Below are positions 31,154 to 39,018 of a stretch of DNA of 44,904 nt, piece after piece. Below the pieces are notes generated by a model. The model was not told where the DNA came from. It saw only the letters and a list, made by a program, of their open reading frames with translations, and searched no databases. A program made the translations under genes and the position numbers. Positions within the stretch are counted from its first letter, which is position 1, and each line of letters begins with the position of its first letter. Source of the DNA: DAOMOD01 sp964526035 (GTDB lineage Bacteria; Pseudomonadota; Gammaproteobacteria; Xanthomonadales; BPKI01); the NCBI GenBank assembly GCA_964526035.1, contig CAZGKE010000008.1, positions 1 through 44,904 on the forward strand, written 5' to 3'.

Positions 31154-33154
31154 ATGCCCAACGCCCTAGCCAGCGAACCCTCCCTGTACCTCAGACAGCA
31201 CGCCGACAACCCGGTCGACTGGCAGCCCTGGGGCGAGCCGGCACTGGATCGAGCGCGCAGCGAGAAGCGGCCGATCCTGTTGTCGATCGGCTACGCCTCC
31301 TGTCACTGGTGCCACGTGATGGCACACGAGAGCTTCGAGGATGCCGACACCGCGGCGGTGATGAACGAGCTCTTCGTGTGCATCAAGGTCGACCGCGAGG
31401 AAAGACCGGATCTGGACCGCGTCTACCAGCTTGCTCATCAGGCGTTGACGCGGCGCGGCGGCGGCTGGCCGCTCACCGTATTCCTCGACCCCGATGACCT
31501 GACGCCGTTCTTCGCCGGCACCTACTTCCCGCGGCAGCCGCGCTACGGCATGCCGGCCTTCATCGAAGTCCTGAGCGGTGCGCGCCGCTGGTGGGAAGAC
31601 AATCGCCAAGAGGCGCGCGCGCAGGGTGACTCGCTGGTCGCGTTTCTGCAGGAGCTCAATGCCGGCGCGGCGGAAGCGGTGCCGGGGATGGAAATCGTCG
31701 AGGATGCCCTGCGCCGTCTGGCATCGGGCTTCGACCATGAGCACGGCGGCTTCTTCGGCGCACCGAAGTTCCCGCAACACGGCAGCCTCGAACTGCTGCT
31801 GGCGCGTGCGGCCGACCATCCCGAGGCACCCATCATGCTGCAACGGTCGCTCGCCGCGATGGCCGCCGGCGGCCTGCAGGATCACCTCGCCGGCGGCTTC
31901 TTCCGCTACAGCGTGGACGCACGCTGGCAGATCCCGCATTTCGAGAAGATGCTGTACGACAATGCCCAGCTGTTGCCGCTCTATGCAGAAGCGGTGCAGC
32001 GCTTCGACGACGCTTCGCTGGCCCAGGTCGCACGCGACATCGCTGCCTTCCTGATCCGCGACATGGCCGTGCCGGGCGGCGCCTTCGCCAGCGCGCTGGA
32101 TGCCGACAGCGAGGGCAAGGAGGGCACGAGCTACGTGTGGACACCCGAGCAGGTTCAGTCCCTGCTGCCAGCCGCACAGGCGGCGCTGGTTTCGGCACGT
32201 TTCGGTCTCGACGGCCCGGCCAACTTCGAGGGCCGCCACTGGCATCTCGCCGTCGCGGCCGACACCGCGCAGGCAGCGGAGACGGCTGGTGTTCAAGCGG
32301 AGCACGCCGCGGCCCTGTTGGAAGAGGCACGTGGCGCCCTGCTCGAAGCCCGCAACCAGCGTGCGCAGCCACAGCGCGACGACAAGGTGCTGGCGGGGTG
32401 GAACGCGCTCGCGGTCATCGGTCTGACGCGCGCCGGACGGGCGCTCGACGACGTGGCGATGGTCGACGCCGCGCAGCGGGCGCTTGACGCCATCTTGCGC
32501 GACTGCATGGGTGGTGAACATCTGTTCGTCACCGCCGAACGCAGGCAGTCAGCCTTCCTCGACGACCACGCCTGCCTGCTGATGGCGTTGCTGGAGATGC
32601 TCGCGACGCGCTTCCGCCCTGACGACCTGCGGCTGGCCATCCTGCTCGCCGACACCCTGCTCGAGCGCTTCGAGGACGAGGCCGGCGGTTTCTTCCTCGG
32701 CGCCCACGACCAGGAGCGACTGTTCCACCGCCCCAAGCCCTTCCTCGACGAGTCCCTGCCATCGGGCAACGGTATCGCCGCACGCGCGCTGCTGCGTCTC
32801 GGCCATCTGCTTGGCGAGCCCCGCTATCTCAACGCCGCCGAACGCACTCTGGCCGCCGCCGCCGATGTGCTGAAGCGCCAGCCTCATGCCTGCGCAGCGC
32901 TGGTGCTGACGTTGGCCGACTACCATGAGCCGCCAACCCAGACGGTGGTGAATGTGCGGACGCGCGTCAGCGCTGAATGGGAGGCCGCGATTGCGCTGGC
33001 ACAACGCGCCGGACCGGTGTATCTCCTGCAGTCTGTGGCCGAGCTCCCCGCCATCCTGGGACAGGTGCCTGCAGGAAGCGCCATCGTCTGTCGCGGCGCA
33101 AAGTGCTCCAAGCCGCTGCGTTTCCCGCACGAGTTGGTACAGGCGCTGGCCTAG
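31154..33154 (+). CDS. YyaL/DUF255 thioredoxin-domain protein
   Basis: A 666-residue protein of the YyaL/SPATA20 family. The N-terminal thioredoxin-like DUF255 domain has SIGYASCHWCHVMAHESFED with the CXXC pair Cys50/Cys53. The rest is an alpha/alpha-toroid like N-acylglucosamine epimerases, with HGGFFGAPKFPQH, GGFFRYSVDARWQIPHFEKMLYDNAQL, ADSEGKEGTSYVW and LAGWNALA. Role unknown; a sugar- or isomerase-related activity has been suggested for the toroid. No Shine-Dalgarno sequence precedes ATG 31154, which lies just after a repeat element. Length is normal for the family. Confidence 0.92.
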   Translation: MPNALASEPSLYLRQHADNPVDWQPWGEPALDRARSEKRPILLSIGYASCHWCHVMAHESFEDADTAAVMNELFVCIKVDREERPDLDRVYQLAHQALTRRGGGWPLTVFLDPDDLTPFFAGTYFPRQPRYGMPAFIEVLSGARRWWEDNRQEARAQGDSLVAFLQELNAGAAEAVPGMEIVEDALRRLASGFDHEHGGFFGAPKFPQHGSLELLLARAADHPEAPIMLQRSLAAMAAGGLQDHLAGGFFRYSVDARWQIPHFEKMLYDNAQLLPLYAEAVQRFDDASLAQVARDIAAFLIRDMAVPGGAFASALDADSEGKEGTSYVWTPEQVQSLLPAAQAALVSARFGLDGPANFEGRHWHLAVAADTAQAAETAGVQAEHAAALLEEARGALLEARNQRAQPQRDDKVLAGWNALAVIGLTRAGRALDDVAMVDAAQRALDAILRDCMGGEHLFVTAERRQSAFLDDHACLLMALLEMLATRFRPDDLRLAILLADTLLERFEDEAGGFFLGAHDQERLFHRPKPFLDESLPSGNGIAARALLRLGHLLGEPRYLNAAERTLAAAADVLKRQPHACAALVLTLADYHEPPTQTVVNVRTRVSAEWEAAIALAQRAGPVYLLQSVAELPAILGQVPAGSAIVCRGAKCSKPLRFPHELVQALA

Positions 33155-33242
33155 ACCGCTTAGCCTCATTGAGCTGCAGGTGCGAGACCCGTCTCAAGGA
33201 GGATGTGCCGCACAGCGCAAAGGAACTTCGACCGGTTCCCGA

Positions 33243-33623
33243 TCAGAACCGCTCCCACGAAATCATGCTCCACACCAGAATCACGTTCAGCATCAGCACG
33301 AACACCGCCGCCGAGCCCATGTCCTTGGCCCGACCGGCAAGCTCATGGTGCTCGGCGCCGTAGCGCTCGATCAGCGTCTCAATGGCGGAATTCAGCAGCT
33401 CGGCGCTGACCACAAGCAGCATGCTGCCGATCAAAAGGACGCGCTCGATCGCCGTGTCTCCCAGCCACCAGCCAAGCGGCGCCAGCACCGCGAACAGGCA
33501 CACCTCAAGCCGGAACGAAGCCTCGGTGTACCAGGCGGCCTTCAATCCCTTCAGCGACCACAGCAGTGCCCACCAGACACCGACCGGGCCACGCGGAACG
33601 TGACTCTGTTTGCCGTCGGGCAT
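33243..33623 (-). CDS. dgkA: Diacylglycerol kinase
   Basis: A 126-residue inner-membrane kinase with three helices. The family signature SAELLNSAIETLIERYG, with the active-site Glu and Asn, and the following HELAGRAKDMGSAAVF are present. It recycles diacylglycerol to phosphatidic acid. The N-terminal GVWWALLWSLKGLKAAWYTEASFR is also typical. ATG 33623 lies four bases from the gcvPB stop, so the two may share a transcript. Upstream in-frame ATGs fall inside gcvPB and are rejected. Confidence 0.93.
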   Translation of the reverse strand: MPDGKQSHVPRGPVGVWWALLWSLKGLKAAWYTEASFRLEVCLFAVLAPLGWWLGDTAIERVLLIGSMLLVVSAELLNSAIETLIERYGAEHHELAGRAKDMGSAAVFVLMLNVILVWSMISWERF

Positions 33624-33627
33624 GGCC

Positions 33628-35088
33628 TCAGGCGACCTTGCCGCGCCAGGCGATGTCCAGTTCGCGCGCTGCCTTGACGTCGTCGAGACGCCGCACCGGC
33701 GTGGTGTACGGCGCACCCTTCATGCGCTCGGTGTCTTCGGCGGCATCTTTCAGCAGCTGCGCCATCACATCGACGAACCGGTCCAGCGTCTCCTTGCTTT
33801 CGGTCTCGGTAGGCTCGATCAGCAGGCACTCCGGCACCAGCAGCGGGAAATAGTTGGTAGGCGCGTGGATGTCGTGATCGAGCAGGGCCTTGGAGAAGTC
33901 CAGCGCGGTGACCCCGTAGGCCTTCTTCTGCGGCGCCACGGTGACGATGAACTCGTGGCTGGCGCGACGCTCTGGATAGCCCAGCGTGTAGCCCGCCTTC
34001 TTCAGGCGCGCCGCCAGGTAATTGGCGTTGAGCGTGGCGTACTCGGCCACCCGCGTCATGCCCTCACGGCCGAGCAGTCGCGCGTACACGTAGGCGCGCA
34101 GCAGCACGCCGGCATTGCCCGCGAAGGCGGACAGTCTGCCGATGCTCAGGGGACGGTCCTTGCCGCGCACGAAGTGGAAGCTGCCGTCCTCGGCCTTGCC
34201 GATCATCGGAATCGGCAGGAACGGCCTGAGGCGCTCCGAAACGCCCACCGCGCCGGCGCCCGGACCACCACCGCCGTGCGGCGTGGAGAAGGTCTTGTGC
34301 AGGTTCATGTGGATGGCGTCAAAACCCATGTCGCCGGGACGCACCTTGCCGAGGATGGCGTTGAGGTTGGCGCCGTCGTAGTAGAGCAGTCCGCCGGCCT
34401 CGTGCACCAGCTTCGCGATCTCGACGATCCTGCGCTCGAACACGCCGATGGTGCTGGGGTTGGTCAGCATGATGCCGGCGGTTTTCGGACCCAGCACCTT
34501 CTTCAGCGCCTCTACGTCGACATCACCGTCGGCGCCGGTGGGAATTTCACGTACGGTGCAGCCGCACATTACAGCGGTCGCCGGATTGGTGCCGTGGGCG
34601 GCATCGGGCACGATGATCTCGGTGCGCTCCAGGTCGCCGCGATGGCGGTGGTAGGCCATGATCATCGCCACTCCGGCCAACTCACCCTGGGCACCGGCCA
34701 TGGGCGACAGCGATACACCGCCCTTCATTCCGGTCACCTCGGCAAGGATTTCCTGCAGGTCATGCATGCAGGCAAGAAAGCCCTGGCTCAGGCTGTCCGG
34801 CGCGTAGGGATGCCGCCCCAGGAAGCCGTCGCGCATCGCCAGCGTATTGCAGGCGCGCGGGTTGTATTTCATGGTGCAGGAGCCGAGCGGATAGAAGTGG
34901 GTGTCGATCGAGAAGTTCTTGCGGCTGAGGTTGGTGTAGTGGCGCACCACCTGGAGTTCCGATACCTCCGGCAGACCCACCGCGCTTGCGCGCAGCATCG
35001 ATGCGGGGATGTCGTCGGGGGCTGCGACATCGGCGGGCAACTGGGCGTGGGCGGCTCGTCCCTGCAGGGACTGATCGAAGATGAGCAT
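33628..35088 (-). CDS. gcvPB: Glycine dehydrogenase (P protein) subunit 2
   Basis: A 486-residue PLP-dependent subunit of the glycine cleavage system. It corresponds to the C-terminal half of the fused GcvP. PLP Lys lies in HMNLHKTFSTPHGGGGPGAG; other motifs are FYPLGSCTMKYNP, GGVSLSPMAGAQGE, PDAAHGTNPA and YYDGANLNAI. In split systems it pairs with GcvPA, which is normally adjacent; neither it nor gcvT/gcvH is in this window. I use ATG 35088 (MLIFDQSLQG); an ATG further upstream would add about 13 Pro/Ser-rich residues. The promoter side faces the PagL-like gene. Confidence 0.93.
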   Translation of the reverse strand: MLIFDQSLQGRAAHAQLPADVAAPDDIPASMLRASAVGLPEVSELQVVRHYTNLSRKNFSIDTHFYPLGSCTMKYNPRACNTLAMRDGFLGRHPYAPDSLSQGFLACMHDLQEILAEVTGMKGGVSLSPMAGAQGELAGVAMIMAYHRHRGDLERTEIIVPDAAHGTNPATAVMCGCTVREIPTGADGDVDVEALKKVLGPKTAGIMLTNPSTIGVFERRIVEIAKLVHEAGGLLYYDGANLNAILGKVRPGDMGFDAIHMNLHKTFSTPHGGGGPGAGAVGVSERLRPFLPIPMIGKAEDGSFHFVRGKDRPLSIGRLSAFAGNAGVLLRAYVYARLLGREGMTRVAEYATLNANYLAARLKKAGYTLGYPERRASHEFIVTVAPQKKAYGVTALDFSKALLDHDIHAPTNYFPLLVPECLLIEPTETESKETLDRFVDVMAQLLKDAAEDTERMKGAPYTTPVRRLDDVKAARELDIAWRGKVA

Positions 35089-35155
35089 GGGCGGGGCCGG
35101 AAGCGGGCTGGGCGAAAGAGCGCACATGATGCCAAGCGGCCCCCTCGCCAACAAG

Positions 35156-35184
35156 TGAAGATGCCTCGCCGGGCATGCTAGATT
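35156..35184 (+). promoter_or_regulatory. Candidate promoter of the PagL-like gene
   Basis: A -10 TAGATT (35179-35184) with a weak -35 (TGAAGA, 35156-35161) at 17 bases. The predicted leader to ATG 35213 is about 22 bases and contains GGAAG as ribosome-binding site. Confidence 0.35.
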
Positions 35185-35212
35185 GCCGGCGCGCCGCCAT
35201 GGAAGCCCAAGC

Positions 35213-35689
35213 ATGTTCAATGTCCGAATTGCCGTTCTGGCCGTGGTTGCAGCGGCCGTTTCACTGCTGGCACCCAGCGCCGCCACCCATGCGCGCGAAT
35301 GGCATATGGAAATGGCTGCCGGGCCGGTGGACGAAATCGACGGAAAACGCACCGGCGCAGCCATGCTCTCCTGGGTCAGCGACGACCGTCACCCGCACGA
35401 GATTTCGATCGGCTACCTGCACGAGCGTAGCTTCGCCGACGGTTCGGGCTCACCCCGGGTCACGATGATATCCGCCACCCGCCGCCTCACCTGGGGTCGC
35501 TGGTTCTGGGTGAACGGTGTGGCGCTGATCGACGGCCAGAGCGAAGCCCTGTCGTCGTTCTATCAGTTCATCAACGGCCCGGGCTGGCAGGGCGACCGCG
35601 TCACCATTTCCTTCCGCCACATGTCGAACGCCAACCTGCGCGGCCGCAACCGCGGCGAGAACCTGCTGTTGATTGGGTGGCGCTTCTGA
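35213..35689 (+). CDS. PagL-like outer-membrane lipid A 3-O-deacylase
   Basis: A 158-residue protein with a signal peptide (RIAVLAVVAAAVSLLAPSA) and alternating beta-strand patterns ending in Phe (LLLIGWRF), as in outer-membrane barrels. Near the C-terminus HMSN (His136, Ser138) and Glu149 in NRGENLLLIG resemble the PagL His-Ser-Glu catalytic set. PagL removes the 3-O acyl chain of lipid A in the outer leaflet. Spacing of the Glu is one residue shorter than I recall for Pseudomonas PagL, so activity is not certain. GGAAG precedes ATG 35213. Confidence 0.78.
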   Translation: MFNVRIAVLAVVAAAVSLLAPSAATHAREWHMEMAAGPVDEIDGKRTGAAMLSWVSDDRHPHEISIGYLHERSFADGSGSPRVTMISATRRLTWGRWFWVNGVALIDGQSEALSSFYQFINGPGWQGDRVTISFRHMSNANLRGRNRGENLLLIGWRF

Positions 35690-35699
35690 GCAAGCGCGG

Positions 35700-35884
35700 T
35701 TTTCAGTTTTCGGTTTTCAGTTTTCAGACGCTGTGCGTCGGTTGGGGAAGGTCGGCAAATGTCCCGACGGTCACGGTCCCCGCTTGGGCCCCTTTCAAAG
35801 CCAGCTTGTTCCCTCAAGTCTCCAGCACGCCTCAACGTCGGCAACGCCGTTGACGTCTGAAAACTGAAAACTGGAAACCGAAAA
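35700..35884. repeat. 185-bp element bounded by inverted heptamer arrays
   Basis: The left end is TTTTCAG, TTTTCGG, TTTTCAG, TTTTCAG (35700-35727). The right end is CTGAAAA, CTGAAAA, CTGGAAA, CCGAAAA (35857-35884), the reverse complement type. Each end has four units, and the core between them is 129 bp. The core has no reading frame of interest and no evident similarity to the core of the 42449 element. It occupies the whole gap between the convergent PagL-like and isoaspartyl peptidase genes, ending three bases before the latter's stop codon. Confidence 0.85.
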
Positions 35885-35887
35885 CTT

Positions 35888-36859
35888 CTATTCGCCCTTA
35901 AACAACCTCACCCAACGCCCCTCCGGCCCGATGTAGCCGCGCGACATTCCCGCAGTATTGAAGGGCGCAGCGACGCGACCGCTGGCGTCAAGCGCGATCA
36001 CGCCGCCGTCGCCGCCGAGCGCGGGGATCTGCCTCATCACCACATCGCCGGCCGCAGCGCGGATCGACTCGTCGAGGTAGCGTACGCGCGCGCAGATCTC
36101 GTGCGCGGCGGCGGTGCGAATATAGAACTCGCCCCAGCCGGTGGCCGAGACCGCGCAGCGGTCATCGGCCCAGTTGCCGGCACCGATGATCGGCGCATCG
36201 CCGATGCGTCCCCAGCGCTTGTTGGTCATGCCGCCGGTCGAGGTGGCAGCGGCCAGACGTCCGTCGCGGTCAAGCGCGACCGCGCCGACCGTGCCGCGCG
36301 GCGGCTCCTCGGGCTCCCGCGCCGTCTCGCTTGCCCGCGCCGCCTCCAGCGCCTGCCAGCGCTTTTCGGTGCGGAACCAGTCGGCATCGGCGAACTCGAT
36401 GCCGCGCTCGCGCGCGAACGCCTCGGCACCGGCGCCGGCCAGCATCACGTGCGGCGAGTGCTCCATCACCGCGCGCGCCGCAAGAATCGGATTGCGGATG
36501 TTGCGCACGCCCGCCACCGCGCCGGCATTGCGGCTGGCGCCGTCCATGATCGAGGCGTCCAGCTCGTTCTCGCCCGCAGCGTTGAACACCGCCCCGCGAC
36601 CGGCGTTGAAATGCGGCGAGTCCTCCAGGATACGCACCGCGGCGGTCACCGCATTCAGGGCAGTCCCGCCAGACTCGAGAATGGCATGGCCAGCATCCAT
36701 GGCGCGGCCGATATCATCGCGCATCGCTGCCTCGTCTTCGGCGCTGGCCATTCCAGGCTGCAGTGAACCGGCACCGCCATGAACGACGATGGCGATCGGT
36801 GGCTCAACCGGGTCGGGTCCGGCCATGAAGAGCGCTGCCGCCAGGACAAACTTGATCAT
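35888..36859 (-). CDS. iaaA: Isoaspartyl peptidase / plant-type L-asparaginase
   Basis: A 323-residue N-terminal nucleophile hydrolase. The alpha-subunit begins IAIVVHGGAGSLQPG; autoproteolysis is expected before Thr190 in PPRGTVGAVALDRDG, and the beta-subunit contains STGGMTNKRWGRIGDAPIIGAG. The enzyme removes N-terminal isoaspartyl residues from peptides and hydrolyses asparagine. A hydrophobic N-terminus (MIKFVLAAALFMAG) suggests export to the periplasm, unlike the cytoplasmic E. coli enzyme. It is unrelated in fold to the asparaginase-like protein at 746-1237. Confidence 0.92.
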   Translation of the reverse strand: MIKFVLAAALFMAGPDPVEPPIAIVVHGGAGSLQPGMASAEDEAAMRDDIGRAMDAGHAILESGGTALNAVTAAVRILEDSPHFNAGRGAVFNAAGENELDASIMDGASRNAGAVAGVRNIRNPILAARAVMEHSPHVMLAGAGAEAFARERGIEFADADWFRTEKRWQALEAARASETAREPEEPPRGTVGAVALDRDGRLAAATSTGGMTNKRWGRIGDAPIIGAGNWADDRCAVSATGWGEFYIRTAAAHEICARVRYLDESIRAAAGDVVMRQIPALGGDGGVIALDASGRVAAPFNTAGMSRGYIGPEGRWVRLFKGE

Positions 36860-36896
36860 AGGGTGCTCGTTTCGAACGACACAAGGAATCCTGATT

Positions 36897-38735
36897 CTAC
36901 TCGGCGAGCGTGTTCAGGCGCTCCGCCTCGAATCCGTACACCTCCACCCAGTCGCTGCGGGCAGCGCTGAAGCTCACGTTCCAGCGTGCCGGGCCTTCGC
37001 ATGTCTCGCATCGGAACAGCCGGGTCGAGAACGAATTGGCCAATGGCTGGACGCGAATGCCGTTCACCTCCACTTCGACGTCCAGCAATGGATTGAACAG
37101 CGCAATCCAGTTGCTCACGCCCACCACCGAGCCGCCTGGCAAGTCGAAGGCGATTTCCACGGTCGTCCGATCCTCACCAGGGATCGGATGCGGTGGATAG
37201 GCCGCTGGCCGCAACAGCGCCTGCCCACCGATCGGATGGAACGCCGTGACGTCACTGGTCCAGAGGTAGGATCCCGAACGCGCGTCAGCCAGGCCGGCTC
37301 TGCGCAGCAGTCCACGCGACAGCCCGAGCAAGGCCGCCTGGCTTCGATCGGTACCGCCGAGAACCCAGCTGGATTGATCCGGGCAGTGCATCGCGCGGGC
37401 AAGATCGCCTGCCGTCTCCAGCATGACGGCGGCATCCCCATGGACCCGGAGTGGGCCTGCACGGCATCCCTGCCGACCCAGCCGATCAAGCAAACGGACC
37501 GGGAACAGCTCCACGGGCGTGTCCTGTGCCCGGATGCCATGGACCACATCGGCAAGCGCGGCCGAGGGCAGTCTCTGCTCGCCAAGTCCCAGCGCAGCCA
37601 TCCTCAACGCAAGCAGCCAGGCGACGAGGACAACCGCTGAAATCGAAGCGAGCAACGCAACGATCCGCTCCAGGCGCGCAGCAACGGCGAGGCTGTGAAG
37701 GCCCGCTGCAAGCAACAGCGCAAACGGTGGCACCAGGACGAACGTCTGGTAGAACGGCGTGACTTCCCTGATGCATGCTGAACCCAACAGCGCCAGGGCG
37801 AACAATGCTGCAACCTCGGTTGCCCGCTTCCGTTGCCGCAGGCCAAGAATGACCAGTCCCGCAACGGCGAATGCCAGTATCAGGGCCCACGCGGCAGGCC
37901 AGACCCAGACAGTGACCCAGCCGGGATCAACGGTCATCGCCGCGGGAATGGAAAACGGAGCGCTCGGCATCTGATACGCGAGTGCGGGGGCCCGCAGCAG
38001 GCGCTCCGCCACACCCGACTGCACCAGGTAGTCGCGGGTGCTGCCGAGCTGTTGCCACCCGCTGCCCGCCTCCACCAGCAGCGACGGCGCAAGGAGAAGA
38101 AGCGGCGCCACCAGAAACAGCAGGGGCCGTTGCCAGTTTCCAGTGCTCATCGCCTGCTGCGTTGCCGGAAGCCATGCCGGCAGCAGCACGACGGTGCTGG
38201 GGTGGGCATGCAGCGCCAGACCAAAGATCAGTCCGCCGGCCAGAAAGCTTCCCGAAGACGGATGTCGACGCGCGTGCTCGGCGAACAGAAGCATGAGCAG
38301 GGACGTGGGGATGACCAGGACCGTATGCGACGCGACCAGCGGCTCCCACCATGCGAAGCTCGGCACCGCCAGCATGCAGACGAACAGCAGCGCAAAGCTC
38401 CTGCCACCGAGACGCTGACCGAGCGCATAGGCAATCGGAAATTTCAGGCTCGCGAGGGCACCCACGAACAGGGCCGTGAAAGTTGCATTGAAGCCCAGGG
38501 AAAGCGGAAGCGCGAGCAGGAGGAACCACCAGGGCCCCAACTGCCAGCGACCACCGATCTCCGGACCCTGCAGCGGGACATGACCTTCCTGCACCAGATC
38601 GAGAGCCGCCCACAGGTCCCTTGCGGAATCGACGATGACCGACGAGCTTAGCCACAGGGCGGCCCACGCCACGCACAGCACCACCAGTACGCCGATGTCC
38701 AGGCGAGGCAGGTTCCAACGACTATGCGTGTGCAC
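36897..38735 (-). CDS. GT-C-like multi-pass membrane protein
   Basis: A 612-residue protein with about ten to twelve transmembrane helices in the first 400 residues and a soluble C-terminal part of about 200. The first periplasmic loop (VDSARDLWAALDLVQEGHVP, then LGPWWFLLLALPL) resembles the acidic loop of GT-C glycosyltransferases (ArnT/PMT type). The C-terminal beta-rich domain has the pair CETC. I cannot name donor or acceptor. It ends 37 bases before the isoaspartyl peptidase start and could be co-transcribed. Start ATG 38735 with only a weak ribosome-binding site. Confidence 0.7.
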   Translation of the reverse strand: MHTHSRWNLPRLDIGVLVVLCVAWAALWLSSSVIVDSARDLWAALDLVQEGHVPLQGPEIGGRWQLGPWWFLLLALPLSLGFNATFTALFVGALASLKFPIAYALGQRLGGRSFALLFVCMLAVPSFAWWEPLVASHTVLVIPTSLLMLLFAEHARRHPSSGSFLAGGLIFGLALHAHPSTVVLLPAWLPATQQAMSTGNWQRPLLFLVAPLLLLAPSLLVEAGSGWQQLGSTRDYLVQSGVAERLLRAPALAYQMPSAPFSIPAAMTVDPGWVTVWVWPAAWALILAFAVAGLVILGLRQRKRATEVAALFALALLGSACIREVTPFYQTFVLVPPFALLLAAGLHSLAVAARLERIVALLASISAVVLVAWLLALRMAALGLGEQRLPSAALADVVHGIRAQDTPVELFPVRLLDRLGRQGCRAGPLRVHGDAAVMLETAGDLARAMHCPDQSSWVLGGTDRSQAALLGLSRGLLRRAGLADARSGSYLWTSDVTAFHPIGGQALLRPAAYPPHPIPGEDRTTVEIAFDLPGGSVVGVSNWIALFNPLLDVEVEVNGIRVQPLANSFSTRLFRCETCEGPARWNVSFSAARSDWVEVYGFEAERLNTLAE

Positions 38736-39018
38736 GCGCTCGGCTCATTTTCAATCGTCGGCCCCGTTGATCGCCGAGCGCGTGCAGGCGCGAAGCATCG
38801 GCGCGCCTCGCCCAGGGTTCGGCACATTGAACGTTTCCCGGTCCGGCCCGGTCGCGCTACAGCACAGGGCCCGATCGATCAGCGTGGGAAGTAGATCGTG
38901 AATTCCGGGAAATGTCGAACCGTCGGCGTCGCCGGGCCCTGGAACAGGGAGCGTCCGAACGACAGGGGCGCCCCGGAATTGTGGAGCGCCCGTGTCATGG
39001 GTTCCAACGGCCAACGAA
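38736..39018. other. Intergenic region without a supported gene
   Basis: A 283-base gap between two minus-strand genes. It holds a GGGGCGCCCC palindrome (38965-38974), perhaps part of a terminator for the DUF4397 gene, and one open frame on the minus strand (38751-39014, 87 codons). The frame has low-complexity Pro/Gly content and no recognisable domain or ribosome-binding site. I see no repeat of the heptamer families here. Confidence 0.5.

Noticed and set aside
35700..35884. Heptamer arrays read as a CRISPR or telomere-like tract
   Set aside because: Units are only 7 bp with no regular spacers and the arrays are short and inverted; no cas genes are present.
38751..39014. 87-codon minus-strand frame as a gene
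   Set aside because: No ribosome-binding site, domain or signal; it may be chance or a decayed fragment.
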